Position numbers and translations under genes: made by a program
Shown here: positions 25,201-32,203 of the stretch, piece by piece
Layout: each line of letters opens with the position of its first letter
Position numbering within the stretch: position 1 is the stretch's first letter
The notes under the pieces: generated by a model
What the model was told of the DNA's origin: nothing
Databases searched by the model: none
What the model saw: only the letters and a program-made list of their open reading frames with translations
NCBI GenBank assembly: GCA_050700835.1
Contig: JBOHDX010000075.1
Location: 1 to 48,106 of the forward strand
Length of the DNA: 48,106 nt
Source: JBOHDX01 sp050700835
Lineage (GTDB): Bacteria > Actinomycetota > Actinomycetes > Propionibacteriales > Nocardioidaceae
Direction of reading: 5' to 3'

Positions 25201-26822
25201 CGTGGATCGCCGGGACCCGTCACTCGACGCCGGGCGTCGGCCTCATCTCACCGCCGCCGCACCACGACATCTACTCGATCGAGGATCTCAAGCAGCTCAT
25301 CCACGACCTGAAGAACGCCAACCCCGAGGCGCGGGTGCACGTCAAGCTCGTCGCCGAGGTCGGTGTCGGGACCGTGGCCGCGGGCGTGTCCAAGGCCCAT
25401 GCCGACGTGGTGCTCATCTCCGGCCACGACGGCGGCACGGGGGCGGCGCCGCTCACGTCGCTCAAGCACGCCGGCGGGCCGTGGGAGCTCGGCTTGGCCG
25501 AGACCCAGCAGACGCTGTTGCTCAACGGGCTGCGTGACCGGATCACGGTCCAGGTGGACGGCCAGCTGAAAACCGGACGGGACGTCGTCGTTGCGGCGCT
25601 GCTGGGGGCCGAGGAGTACGGCTTCGCAACCGCGCCCCTCGTGGTCAGTGGCTGCGTCATGATGCGGGTGTGCCACCTCGACACCTGTCCGGTGGGAGTG
25701 GCGACCCAGAGCCCCGACTTGCGAGCAAAGTTCTCCGGCAAGCCTGAATTCGTCGTCAACTTCTTCGAGTTCATCGCCGAGCAGGTACGCGAACACCTTG
25801 CTGCGTTGGGATTCCGCACCCTCGCGGAAGCGATCGGCCATGCTGACGTACTCGACACCAGCGACGCGGTCACCCACTGGAAGGCCGGTGGGCTCGATCT
25901 GTCGCCGATCCTGCATGTGCCGGACCTCCCGCCTGGGGCAGCGCTGGTGCGCACCACAACGCAGGATCACCGTCTCGACAAGGCGCTGGACAACGACCTC
26001 ATCGCCTTGTCCGCCGACGCTCTGGAGCGGGCCGAGCCGGTGCGTGCCCAGGTCGCGATCCGCAACGTGAACCGGACCGTGGGCACGATGCTCGGCCACG
26101 AGGTGACCAAGCGCTACCGAGCCGAGGGCTTGCCGGACGAGACCATCGACATCACGTTCACCGGATCGGCTGGGCAGTCGTTCGGCGCGTTCGTTCCCCG
26201 CGGAGTCACCATGCGGCTCGAGGGGGATGCCAACGACTACCTGGGCAAGGGTCTGTCGGGTGGCCGGATCGTGCTGCGCCCGCCACGCACGGCACCGTTC
26301 GAGGCCGAGCAGCAGATCATTGCCGGCAACGTGATCTGCTACGGCGCCACGTCCGGGGAAGTGTTCATCCGCGGTCAGGTGGGCGAGCGCTTCTGCGTTC
26401 GCAACTCCGGTGTCACCGCGATCGTCGAAGGCGTCGGGGACCACGGTTGCGAGTACATGACCGGCGGGACTGTCGTCGTGCTCGGGGCCACCGGCCGCAA
26501 CTTCGCCGCCGGCATGAGTGGCGGCGTCGCGTACGTGCTCGACCTCAACCCCACCCTGGTCAACCCCGCGATGGTGGAACTTTCACCCTTGTCCGGTGAT
26601 GGCGCCGACACCCTGCACGCGATCGTGCGCCGGCATGCCGAGCAGACCGGGTCGACGGTCGCGGAGAAGCTGCTGGCGGACTGGACCGCCACGGCGGCGC
26701 GGTTCACCGAGGTCATCCCGGTCAACTTCCGCAAGGTCGTGCAGGCTCGGGCGGCGGCCGAGCAGTCCGGGCTCGACGAGCAGGCGACCACCACGGCGAT
26801 GATGGAGGCCGCCAATGGCTGA
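22287..26822 (+). CDS. gltB: glutamate synthase (NADPH) large subunit
   Basis: The alpha subunit of GOGAT, making glutamate from 2-oxoglutarate and glutamine with GltD. 1511 residues, the usual length. The N-terminal Ntn-amidotransferase domain should mature at C20 (GQHEHDACGVAFV), removing a 19-residue propeptide. NGEINTVKGNRNWM, the FMN/synthase domain SYGSISKEAHETLAIAMNRL, GHDGGTGAAPLTSLKHAG and the 3Fe-4S segment CHLDTCPVGVATQSP follow in order. The GXGXG C-terminal domain includes EYMTGGTVVVLG. ATG 22287 has GGGAGA 7 nt upstream; the frame extends further without conservation. gltD overlaps the end by 8 nt. Confidence 0.97.
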   Translation: MRTTPPPQGLYDGQHEHDACGVAFVATLTGVPGHDIVAKALTALRNLDHRGASGSEADSGDGAGILLGMPDEFLRGVTDFDLPQAGAYAAGLAFLPGDQDEAAKVRDGIAAIAEEEGLRVLGWRDVPVSPDLLGTTARDTMPEFAQLFVEGNGLRVRGVALDRKAFCLRKRAEHDLDVYFPTLSSRTLGYKGMLTTEQLDTFFPDLTDERMAAALAVVHSRFSTNTFPSWPLAHPYRYIAHNGEINTVKGNRNWMRAREALLESDLLAGPGGDVGRLFPICDPRASDSASFDEVLELLHLGGRTLPHAVLMMIPEAWENNEEMDAVRRGFYEFHSALMEPWDGPACVVFTDGAQIGAVLDRNGLRPGRFWVTDDGLVVLASEVGVLDLDAATVVRKGRLQPGRMFLVDTTEHRIIEDDEVKAGLAAQEPYDEWLHAGLIRLPDLPEREHILHTHASVTRRQQIFGYTEEELRLIIAPMAGAGAEPIGSMGTDTPVAVLSQRSRLLFDYFSQLFAQVTNPPLDAIREELVTSLSGTIGPERNLLEPGPASCRQVLLPFPVITNDELAKVIHINRDGDLPGFDSHVVRGLYDVDGRGEALRSRLDAICGEVSQAIDAGARVVVLSDRHATPDLAPIPTLLLTAAVHHHLVREKSRTRVGLVVEAGDVREVHHVALLIGYGAAAVNPYLAMETAEDLARSGVFLPGLEPEKAVTNLVTSLGKGVLKVMSKMGVSTVASYTGAQIFEALGLHQDLVEHYFTGTSSRLGGVGLDVIAEEVRRRHALAYPTHGIPTGPRQLDVGGEYQWRRGGEAHLFDPETVFRLQHATRSGRYDVFKQYAAIVDEQSERLMTLRGLFRFRAGQRAPVPLDEVEPVESIVRRFSTGAMSYGSISKEAHETLAIAMNRLGGKSNTGEGGEDSDRLHDPERRSAIKQVASGRFGVTSEYLTNATDLQIKMAQGAKPGEGGQLPAHKVYPWIAGTRHSTPGVGLISPPPHHDIYSIEDLKQLIHDLKNANPEARVHVKLVAEVGVGTVAAGVSKAHADVVLISGHDGGTGAAPLTSLKHAGGPWELGLAETQQTLLLNGLRDRITVQVDGQLKTGRDVVVAALLGAEEYGFATAPLVVSGCVMMRVCHLDTCPVGVATQSPDLRAKFSGKPEFVVNFFEFIAEQVREHLAALGFRTLAEAIGHADVLDTSDAVTHWKAGGLDLSPILHVPDLPPGAALVRTTTQDHRLDKALDNDLIALSADALERAEPVRAQVAIRNVNRTVGTMLGHEVTKRYRAEGLPDETIDITFTGSAGQSFGAFVPRGVTMRLEGDANDYLGKGLSGGRIVLRPPRTAPFEAEQQIIAGNVICYGATSGEVFIRGQVGERFCVRNSGVTAIVEGVGDHGCEYMTGGTVVVLGATGRNFAAGMSGGVAYVLDLNPTLVNPAMVELSPLSGDGADTLHAIVRRHAEQTGSTVAEKLLADWTATAARFTEVIPVNFRKVVQARAAAEQSGLDEQATTTAMMEAANG

Positions 26823-28287
26823 CCCCCGAGGCTTCATCACGACTCCTCGCGAGGTGCCCGCGCGCCGACCGGTCCAGGAGCGGGTGCAGGACTGGAACGA
26901 GGTCTATCCAGGTGGCATCGGTCGGGCCTTGCTGCCGATCATCACCGAGCAGGCCGGACGCTGCATGGACTGCGGCATCCCGTTCTGTCACAGCGGCTGC
27001 CCCCTGGGCAACCTCATCCCGGACTGGAACGACCTCGTGTGGCGCGGCGACTGGGACGCCGCGATCGACCGTCTGCACGCCACCAACAACTTCCCGGAGT
27101 TCACCGGACGGCTCTGCCCGGCGCCGTGCGAGACCGCATGCGTGGTCGGCATCAACCGGGATCCGGTGACGATCAAGAACGTCGAGGTCGCGATCATCGA
27201 CAAGGCTTGGGATTCGGGCAACGTACGCCCGCAGCCGCCGGAGTGGCTGACCGGCAAGACGGTGGCGGTCGTCGGATCCGGCCCCGCAGGGCTGGCGGTC
27301 GCGCAGCAGCTGACCCGGACCGGACACACTGTGGCGGTCTACGAACGCGCCGACCGACCGGGTGGCCTGCTCCGCTACGGGATACCCGAGTTCAAGATGG
27401 AGAAGATCCACCTCGACCGGCGGATCGAGCAGATGCGCCGGGAGGGAACCGTCTTTCGCTGCAACGTGACCGCGGGGGACGGTGCCGGTACGACGGGTCG
27501 GGCGTTGCGTGAGAGGTACGACGCGGTGGTGCTCGCGGTCGGCGCCACGGCCGCACGTGACCTCCCAGTGCGCGGACGCGAGCTCGGCGGCATCCACCAG
27601 GCGATGGAGTATCTGCCGCAGGCCAACCGAGTTGCTCTCGGCGCTGAGGTCGAGGAGCAGATCTCCGCCGTGGACAAGGACGTCGTGATCATCGGCGGGG
27701 GGGACACCGGCGCTGACTGTCTCGGCACCACGATCCGCCAGCAAGCACGGTCGGTCACGCAGCTGGAGATCCTTCCCCGACCGGGCGACGAGCGGCCCCC
27801 ACACCAACCGTGGCCGACGTACCCGATGGTCTATCGGGTATCCGCGGCGCACGAGGAGTCCGGAGAGCGCGTCTATGCCGTGTCCACGCAGGCGTTCCTA
27901 GGAGACGAGAACGGCGACGTACGTGCGCTGCGCCTGGTCGAGGTGGCGATGGACGACGGCCGGTTCACCGAGGTGGAGGGGACCGAGAAGGAGATCCCGG
28001 CCCAGCTTGTCCTGCTGGCGATGGGCTTCACCGGGCCGCAGCCGGCCGGGCTGCTGGAACAGCTCGGCGTCGAGCTGGACGACCGCGGCACCATCGTGCG
28101 CGACGCGTCCTACATGTCTACGGTGCCTGGCGTGTTCGTCGCCGGCGATGCAGGTCGGGGCCAGTCCTTGATCGTGTGGGCGATCGCGGAGGGTCGCGCC
28201 GCGGCGGCCGGCGTGGACGCCTTCCTCGGCGGCGGTACCAACCTGCCGGCACCGATCCCGCCCACCGCCAGGTCGCTGACGGCTTGA
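26815..28287 (+). CDS. gltD: glutamate synthase (NADPH) small subunit
   Basis: The FAD/NADPH subunit delivering electrons to GltB. 490 residues. The first Fe-S cysteine set is C50, C53, C58 and C62 (CMDCGIPFCHSGC), the second RLCPAPCETACVVG. The FAD site VVGSGPAGLAVAQQL and the NADPH site VIIGGGDTGADCLGT are intact, and VFVAGDAGRGQSLIVWAIAE is near the C-terminus. Its ATG lies in ATGGCTGA, overlapping the gltB stop by 8 nt, so the two subunits are coupled. Confidence 0.97.
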   Translation: MADPRGFITTPREVPARRPVQERVQDWNEVYPGGIGRALLPIITEQAGRCMDCGIPFCHSGCPLGNLIPDWNDLVWRGDWDAAIDRLHATNNFPEFTGRLCPAPCETACVVGINRDPVTIKNVEVAIIDKAWDSGNVRPQPPEWLTGKTVAVVGSGPAGLAVAQQLTRTGHTVAVYERADRPGGLLRYGIPEFKMEKIHLDRRIEQMRREGTVFRCNVTAGDGAGTTGRALRERYDAVVLAVGATAARDLPVRGRELGGIHQAMEYLPQANRVALGAEVEEQISAVDKDVVIIGGGDTGADCLGTTIRQQARSVTQLEILPRPGDERPPHQPWPTYPMVYRVSAAHEESGERVYAVSTQAFLGDENGDVRALRLVEVAMDDGRFTEVEGTEKEIPAQLVLLAMGFTGPQPAGLLEQLGVELDDRGTIVRDASYMSTVPGVFVAGDAGRGQSLIVWAIAEGRAAAAGVDAFLGGGTNLPAPIPPTARSLTA

Positions 28288-28336
28288 CCGCGCGTGTCGC
28301 GGCGCGGACCCAGCGCCGAGGCATGGAGCCGGGTCC

Positions 28337-28342
28337 TAGGGT
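28337..28342 (+). promoter_or_regulatory. -10 element TAGGGT, leaderless promoter of pyk
   Basis: TAGGGT ends 6 nt before the pyk GTG at 28349, and the homologous protein start (RRAKIVCTLGPA) agrees with that codon. Confidence 0.6.
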
Positions 28343-28348
28343 GGAAGG

Positions 28349-29794
28349 GTGCGGAGAGCAAAGATCGTGTGCACCCTCGGCCCGGCGACCTCGTCGAGGG
28401 AGCGGATCCACCAGTTGGTCGACGCGGGCATGGACGTTGCACGACTCAATCTGAGCCACGGCTCGTACGCCGACCACGATGCGGCCTACCGGCTCGTCCG
28501 GGAGGCCTCCGATGCGGCGGGTCACGCCATCGGGATCCTGGTCGACCTCCAAGGGCCGAAGATCCGCCTCGGCGACTTCGCCGACGGTCCCCACATCTTG
28601 AAAGCGGGCGACGAGTTCACCATCACCACGCGCGCCATCACCGGTGACGCCACGATCTGCTCCACCACGTACTCGGGGCTGCCCGCCGACGTCCAGGAGG
28701 GAGACGAGGTACTCATCGACGACGGCAACGTGCGCCTGCGAGTGGTCTCGTCGGACAGCAAGGACGTCCAGACCGTGGTGGAGGTCGGCGGCAAGGTCAG
28801 CAACCACAAGGGCATCAACCTGCCCGGCGTGCAGGTGAGCGTGCCGGCGATGTCGGAGAAGGACGTCGCCGACCTCCGGTGGGCGCTCGAGATCGGCGCG
28901 GACATGGTCGCGTTGTCCTTCGTCCGCAGCGCCGGCGATGCCGAGGACGTCCTGCGGGTCATGACTGAGGTGGGGCGCCGGATCCCGATCATCGCCAAGA
29001 TCGAGAAGCCGCAGGCGGTGGAGAACCTCGACGAGATCGTCGACGCCTTCGACGCCTTCATGGTGGCGCGCGGGGACCTCGGCGTGGAGCTGCCGTTGGA
29101 GAACGTCCCCCTGGTGCAGAAGCAGGTCGTGGACAAGGCGAGGCGCAATGCCAAGCCGGTGATCGTGGCGACCCAGATGCTCGAGTCGATGATCACCGCG
29201 CCTCGACCCACGCGCGCCGAGGCCTCGGACGTCGCCAACGCCGTGCTCGACGGTGCTGACGCGGTCATGCTGTCCGGCGAGACGAGTGTGGGCGAGCATC
29301 CGATCCTGACGGTACGCACGATGGCGCGGATCATCGAGGCCACCGAGGACCACGGCCTCAACGAGATGGCCGCCATCAACTGGGAGCCGCGCACCCGCAG
29401 CGGTGTGATCTGCAAGGCGGCGGCGCAGGTGGCGGAGTCGGTCGACGCGCGATACCTGGTGGCGTTCACTCAGTCCGGCGACTCGGCCCGACGGATGTCG
29501 CGCTACCGGTCCCGTGTTCCAGTGCTCGCGTTCACCCCCGAGCCGGCGGTGCGCTCGCAGCTGGCCCTGACCTGGGGAGTGGAGACGTTCCTCGCCCCGA
29601 ACGTCGAACACACCGACGAGATGGTCATGCAGGTGGACAAGAGCCTGCTCGACATCGGTCGCTGCCGCGAGGGCGAGCAGGTCGTGATCGTGGCCGGCAG
29701 CCCTCCGGGCATCCCCGGGTCGACCAACGCGTTGCGCATCCATCGCATGGGCGACGCGATCCACGAGGTCGCGCCGGCGTACAAGCGCGTCTGA
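28349..29794 (+). CDS. pyk: pyruvate kinase
   Basis: Transfers phosphate from phosphoenolpyruvate to ADP at the end of glycolysis. 481 residues. The start RRAKIVCTLGPATSS, NLSHGSYADH, LVDLQGPKIRLG, MVARGDLGVELPLENVP, KPVIVATQMLESM and the SGETSVGEHPI segment are all conserved, with the C-terminal allosteric domain complete. GTG 28349 is placed by a TAGGGT -10 six nt upstream. It follows gltD by 61 nt in the same direction but has its own promoter. Confidence 0.97.
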   Translation: MRRAKIVCTLGPATSSRERIHQLVDAGMDVARLNLSHGSYADHDAAYRLVREASDAAGHAIGILVDLQGPKIRLGDFADGPHILKAGDEFTITTRAITGDATICSTTYSGLPADVQEGDEVLIDDGNVRLRVVSSDSKDVQTVVEVGGKVSNHKGINLPGVQVSVPAMSEKDVADLRWALEIGADMVALSFVRSAGDAEDVLRVMTEVGRRIPIIAKIEKPQAVENLDEIVDAFDAFMVARGDLGVELPLENVPLVQKQVVDKARRNAKPVIVATQMLESMITAPRPTRAEASDVANAVLDGADAVMLSGETSVGEHPILTVRTMARIIEATEDHGLNEMAAINWEPRTRSGVICKAAAQVAESVDARYLVAFTQSGDSARRMSRYRSRVPVLAFTPEPAVRSQLALTWGVETFLAPNVEHTDEMVMQVDKSLLDIGRCREGEQVVIVAGSPPGIPGSTNALRIHRMGDAIHEVAPAYKRV

Positions 29795-29820
29795 CCCCCC
29801 CGCACCCCACACCCGCCGTA

Positions 29821-29880
29821 CCCGCAATTGCGGGAAAGTGGCTGGGATCGCGCCGGAATCGAGCCACTTTCCCGCAATTG
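29821..29880. repeat. long inverted repeat (family B) between pyk and the glycosidase gene
   Basis: CAATTGCGGGAAAGTGGCT (29825-29843) and its perfect reverse complement (29862-29880) give 19-bp arms around an 18-nt loop. The left arm also contains the 14-bp palindrome CCCGCAATTGCGGG (29821-29834). As RNA it would fold strongly and could end pyk transcription, but no T tract follows. The palindrome core recurs at 43401-43412 next to a family A repeat, so a dispersed repeat is the better explanation. Confidence 0.85.
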
Positions 29881-29899
29881 GGAGGGTTTCGGGTGCACG

Positions 29900-29905
29900 T
29901 ACGCT
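29900..29905 (+). promoter_or_regulatory. -10 element TACGCT, leaderless promoter of the GH3 gene
   Basis: TACGCT ends 7 nt before GTG 29913. It lies 20 nt after the family B hairpin and decides the start codon of the glycosidase. Confidence 0.55.
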
Positions 29906-29912
29906 TGGCGCC

Positions 29913-31175
29913 GTGAGAACACACGGGGGCCGCCGCCGTACCGCAGCGATCCGTGGGTACGCCGCCGCGACGATCGTCGTGGCGGCGTCGTCGGTGCTGG
30001 CCGGGTCGAGCGGCTCCGATGCCTCCGCGAGCATCGCGTCAATGGTGCGTCCGCAAGCGCCACACCCAACATCCAGACCCACCCCGCTGCTCGATCGCGT
30101 CCGCGCGATGAGTCTGGACCGCCTCCTTCATCAGGTCCTGGTGGTGCAGGTCGCCGGCCGACGTCCGCACGTGGTGAGTGCCGGAGCAGCCAGCTACAAC
30201 GACCGGCTCTACGGCGTTCCCAGCCCCGCCGGCGTGGTCCGGACGTTCCACCCCGGCGGCATCATCTACTTCTCCGGCAACGTTTCGTCCGTGCGCCAGG
30301 TGACCCGGCTGTCGCAGAGCCTGCAGTACGCCGCCGAACGCCGGTCCGGCGTACCCCTGCTGCTGATGACCGACCAGGAGGGCGGCCGGGTGTCCCGGCT
30401 TCCCGGGCCGGTGATCGCAGCCCAGCCGTCGGCGCGCAGCTTCGAAGGCAACACGACGGCGGGGCGGCGCAGCGCACTCGCAGTCGGCCAGGCGATGCGG
30501 GCGATGGGGGTGCTCGTCAACCTCGCCCCTGACGCCGACGTCGACACCGTTGGCGACGCGGGGGTGATCGGCGACCGGTCCTTCGGGTCGACAGCTGGGC
30601 GCGTCTCCGCGATGGTCGGTGCCCAGATCTGCGGCTACCACCGCAGCCGGATCGCTACGACCATCAAGCACTGGCCGGGCCACGGGTCCACCCGCGTGGA
30701 CAGCCACGAGGCGTTGCCCCACTTGCACCTGACCCTGCCGACCTGGCGCCGGGTGCATGAGCCACCGTTCCGCGCCGGTATCGCCGCAGGCACTGACCTG
30801 CTCATGGTCGGGCACCTGGCGTACGCGCGACTCGACCCCTCCGGACGGCCGGCGTCACTGTCCAGGATCATGGACCACCGCTGGTTGCGCGATCGACTGC
30901 ACTTTCGCGGTGTCGTGATCACCGACGCACTCACGATGGGTGCACTCAAGACGTTCGGCAACGATGGTCGCCTCGCAGTGACGGCGTTCCGGGCCGGTGC
31001 CGACCTGCTGTTGCTGGACCGTTCGCCCAGGGCCGCGGTAGCGGCGTTGAAGGCAGCGGTGGCCGCCGGACAGATCACGCGGGCGCAACTCGAGTCGTCG
31101 GTGCTGCGCGTGCTGAGACTTGAGGACCGCCTCGGCCTGCTGCCCGGACCGCGTACCCTCGCGCGCTGCCCTTGA
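29913..31175 (+). CDS. exported glycoside hydrolase family 3 protein (beta-N-acetylhexosaminidase-like)
   Basis: Predicted cell-wall glycosidase. 420 residues, starting with an Arg-rich n-region and a hydrophobic segment (about 14-33) typical of an export signal. The GH3 features are LLLMTDQEGGRVSRL, a NagZ-type loop KHWPGHGSTRVDSH (K252, D263, H265) and nucleophile D338 in VVITDALTMGAL. The D-x-H dyad marks the N-acetylglucosaminidase subgroup (NagZ/LpqI-like), so it may act on peptidoglycan or muropeptides. GTG 29913 is chosen from the leaderless -10; the frame is open further upstream across the hairpin repeat, which is not coding. Only the N-terminal TIM-barrel domain of GH3 is present, as in NagZ. 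Confidence 0.92.
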   Translation: MRTHGGRRRTAAIRGYAAATIVVAASSVLAGSSGSDASASIASMVRPQAPHPTSRPTPLLDRVRAMSLDRLLHQVLVVQVAGRRPHVVSAGAASYNDRLYGVPSPAGVVRTFHPGGIIYFSGNVSSVRQVTRLSQSLQYAAERRSGVPLLLMTDQEGGRVSRLPGPVIAAQPSARSFEGNTTAGRRSALAVGQAMRAMGVLVNLAPDADVDTVGDAGVIGDRSFGSTAGRVSAMVGAQICGYHRSRIATTIKHWPGHGSTRVDSHEALPHLHLTLPTWRRVHEPPFRAGIAAGTDLLMVGHLAYARLDPSGRPASLSRIMDHRWLRDRLHFRGVVITDALTMGALKTFGNDGRLAVTAFRAGADLLLLDRSPRAAVAALKAAVAAGQITRAQLESSVLRVLRLEDRLGLLPGPRTLARCP

Positions 31176-31217
31176 CCGGCCGCACCGCGCCCCGGCTGAA
31201 CCGTCTCGGTGCCTTCG

Positions 31218-31259
31218 GTGCCCTGAGTGGTGTGCCCTGGGTGGTGTGCCCTGGGTGGG
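31218..31259. repeat. three tandem 14-bp copies of the tRNA 3' end
   Basis: GTGCCCTGAGTGGT (31218-31231), GTGCCCTGGGTGGT (31232-31245) and GTGCCCTGGGTGGG (31246-31259) follow each other without spacers. The last copy is part of the tRNA gene (acceptor and T stem on the minus strand). The other two extend beyond its 3' end. Confidence 0.85.
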
Positions 31260-31319
31260 ATTCGAACCCACACTGTCGGTGGTTTGAGCACCGTGTCTCT
31301 GCCGTTGGACTACCAGGGC
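31248..31319 (-). tRNA. tRNA with Leu anticodon (CAA) and a short variable loop
   Basis: A 72-nt cloverleaf on the minus strand. The acceptor stem GCCCUGG/CCAGGGC has 7 perfect pairs, the D arm GUCC/AGAC surrounds loop AACGGCAG, the anticodon stem CGGUG/CACCG has 5 perfect pairs with loop CUCAAAC (anticodon CAA, U33 present), and the T stem GUGGG/CCCAC carries loop UUCGAAU. The variable loop is only 5 nt (ACAGU). Discriminator base is A and CCA is not encoded. The anticodon reads UUG, leucine, but bacterial tRNA-Leu normally has a long variable arm; see findings. Confidence 0.9.
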
Positions 31320-31355
31320 CCGGGCGCCAACGGTAGCGAACCACCGCGACCTCGA

Positions 31356-31361
31356 TAGTGT
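31356..31361 (+). promoter_or_regulatory. -10 element TAGTGT, leaderless promoter of pdtaR
   Basis: TAGTGT ends 7 nt before the GTG at 31369, without a ribosome binding site in between. Confidence 0.58.
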
Positions 31362-31368
31362 CTGGGCC

Positions 31369-31995
31369 GTGACTGACAGCGTCGGCAGCCGCGACCAGCC
31401 AGCCGCGCGCGTCGTGATCGCTGAGGACGAGTCCCTGATCCGCCTCGACCTTGCCGAGATGCTCGGTGAGGAGGGCTATGACGTGGTGGGGCAGGCCGCG
31501 GACGGCGAGCAGGCGGTCGCGCTGGTCGAGAGCCTGCTGCCTGACCTGGTCGTGCTCGACATCAAGATGCCCAAGCTGGACGGCATCACCGCAGCCGAGC
31601 GGATCGCGTCGAAGCGGTTGGCCCCGGTCGTCATCCTGACGGCTTTCAGCCAGCGGGATCTGGTCGACCGTGCCCGCGAGGCCGGTGCCATGGCGTACCT
31701 CGTGAAGCCGTTCGGCAAAGCGGATCTGGTGCCCGCGATCGAGATGGCGCTGAGCCGGTACGCCGAGCTCACGGCTCTCGAGGCGGAAGTCCAGGATCTC
31801 ACCGAGCGGCTCGTGACGCGCAAGCTCGTGGAGCGAGCCAAGAGCGTGCTGGAGGAGGCCCTTGGCCTGAGCGAGCCAGCGGCCTTCCGCTGGATCCAGA
31901 AGACGGCGATGGACCTGCGGCTGTCGATGCGCGCCGTGGCGGAGGGTGTCATCGCACACGGACCGGACCTGGGCGACCGAGCGCCCGACAATTGA
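31369..31995 (+). CDS. pdtaR: response regulator with ANTAR RNA-binding domain (PdtaR-like)
   Basis: A 208-residue two-domain regulator. The receiver domain (about 14-130) has the acidic pocket IAEDE, phosphoacceptor D64 in VVLDIKMP, and K113 in LVKPFG. The ANTAR domain (about 135-195), with TRKLVERAKSVLEEALGLS and FRWIQKTAMDLRLSMRAVAE, binds dual-hairpin RNA antiterminators in characterised members. The whole protein resembles M. tuberculosis PdtaR (Rv1626) closely in the segments LTAFSQRDLV and AGAMAYLVKPF. The cognate PdtaS-type kinase is not in the window. GTG 31369 is supported by a TAGTGT -10. Confidence 0.95.
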   Translation: MTDSVGSRDQPAARVVIAEDESLIRLDLAEMLGEEGYDVVGQAADGEQAVALVESLLPDLVVLDIKMPKLDGITAAERIASKRLAPVVILTAFSQRDLVDRAREAGAMAYLVKPFGKADLVPAIEMALSRYAELTALEAEVQDLTERLVTRKLVERAKSVLEEALGLSEPAAFRWIQKTAMDLRLSMRAVAEGVIAHGPDLGDRAPDN

Positions 31996-32099
31996 CGGAA
32001 AACCGCAGGAACGGGGCACGTTCCGCTCCCGGATCGTGCTTCCAGCCGCCTCCCAACCGCGGCATATCGCGCTCTTTTGGTAACAAGATGGCAACGACG

Positions 32100-32119
32100 A
32101 CCCGCCCATGCTGGCGGGT
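32100..32119 (+). terminator. candidate terminator or leader hairpin between pdtaR and livK
   Basis: ACCCGCC (32100-32106) and GGCGGGT (32113-32119) are perfect 7-bp arms around a 6-nt loop. No T tract follows. It lies about 105 nt after the pdtaR stop and before the livK promoter candidate, where a terminator would be expected. Confidence 0.4.
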
Positions 32120-32146
32120 GCGGCCCCAACCCGGCAGTTCGCACAC

Positions 32147-32152
32147 TAGATT
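32147..32152 (+). promoter_or_regulatory. livK: -10 element TAGATT, candidate livK promoter
   Basis: TAGATT lies 51 nt before the livK ATG. The resulting leader contains the ribosome binding site CGGAGGA (32195-32201). No clear -35 is visible. Confidence 0.4.
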
Positions 32153-32203
32153 CAGGCAACCCCCGGGGTGGTGGGACCCCTTCTTTGGACTTTCGGAGGA
32201 TTC

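Noticed and set aside
28118..30082. A 654-codon minus-strand frame opposite gltD and pyk
   Set aside because: Shadow of pyk, whose motifs are complete on the plus strand; the composition is His/Arg/Asp-rich without domains.
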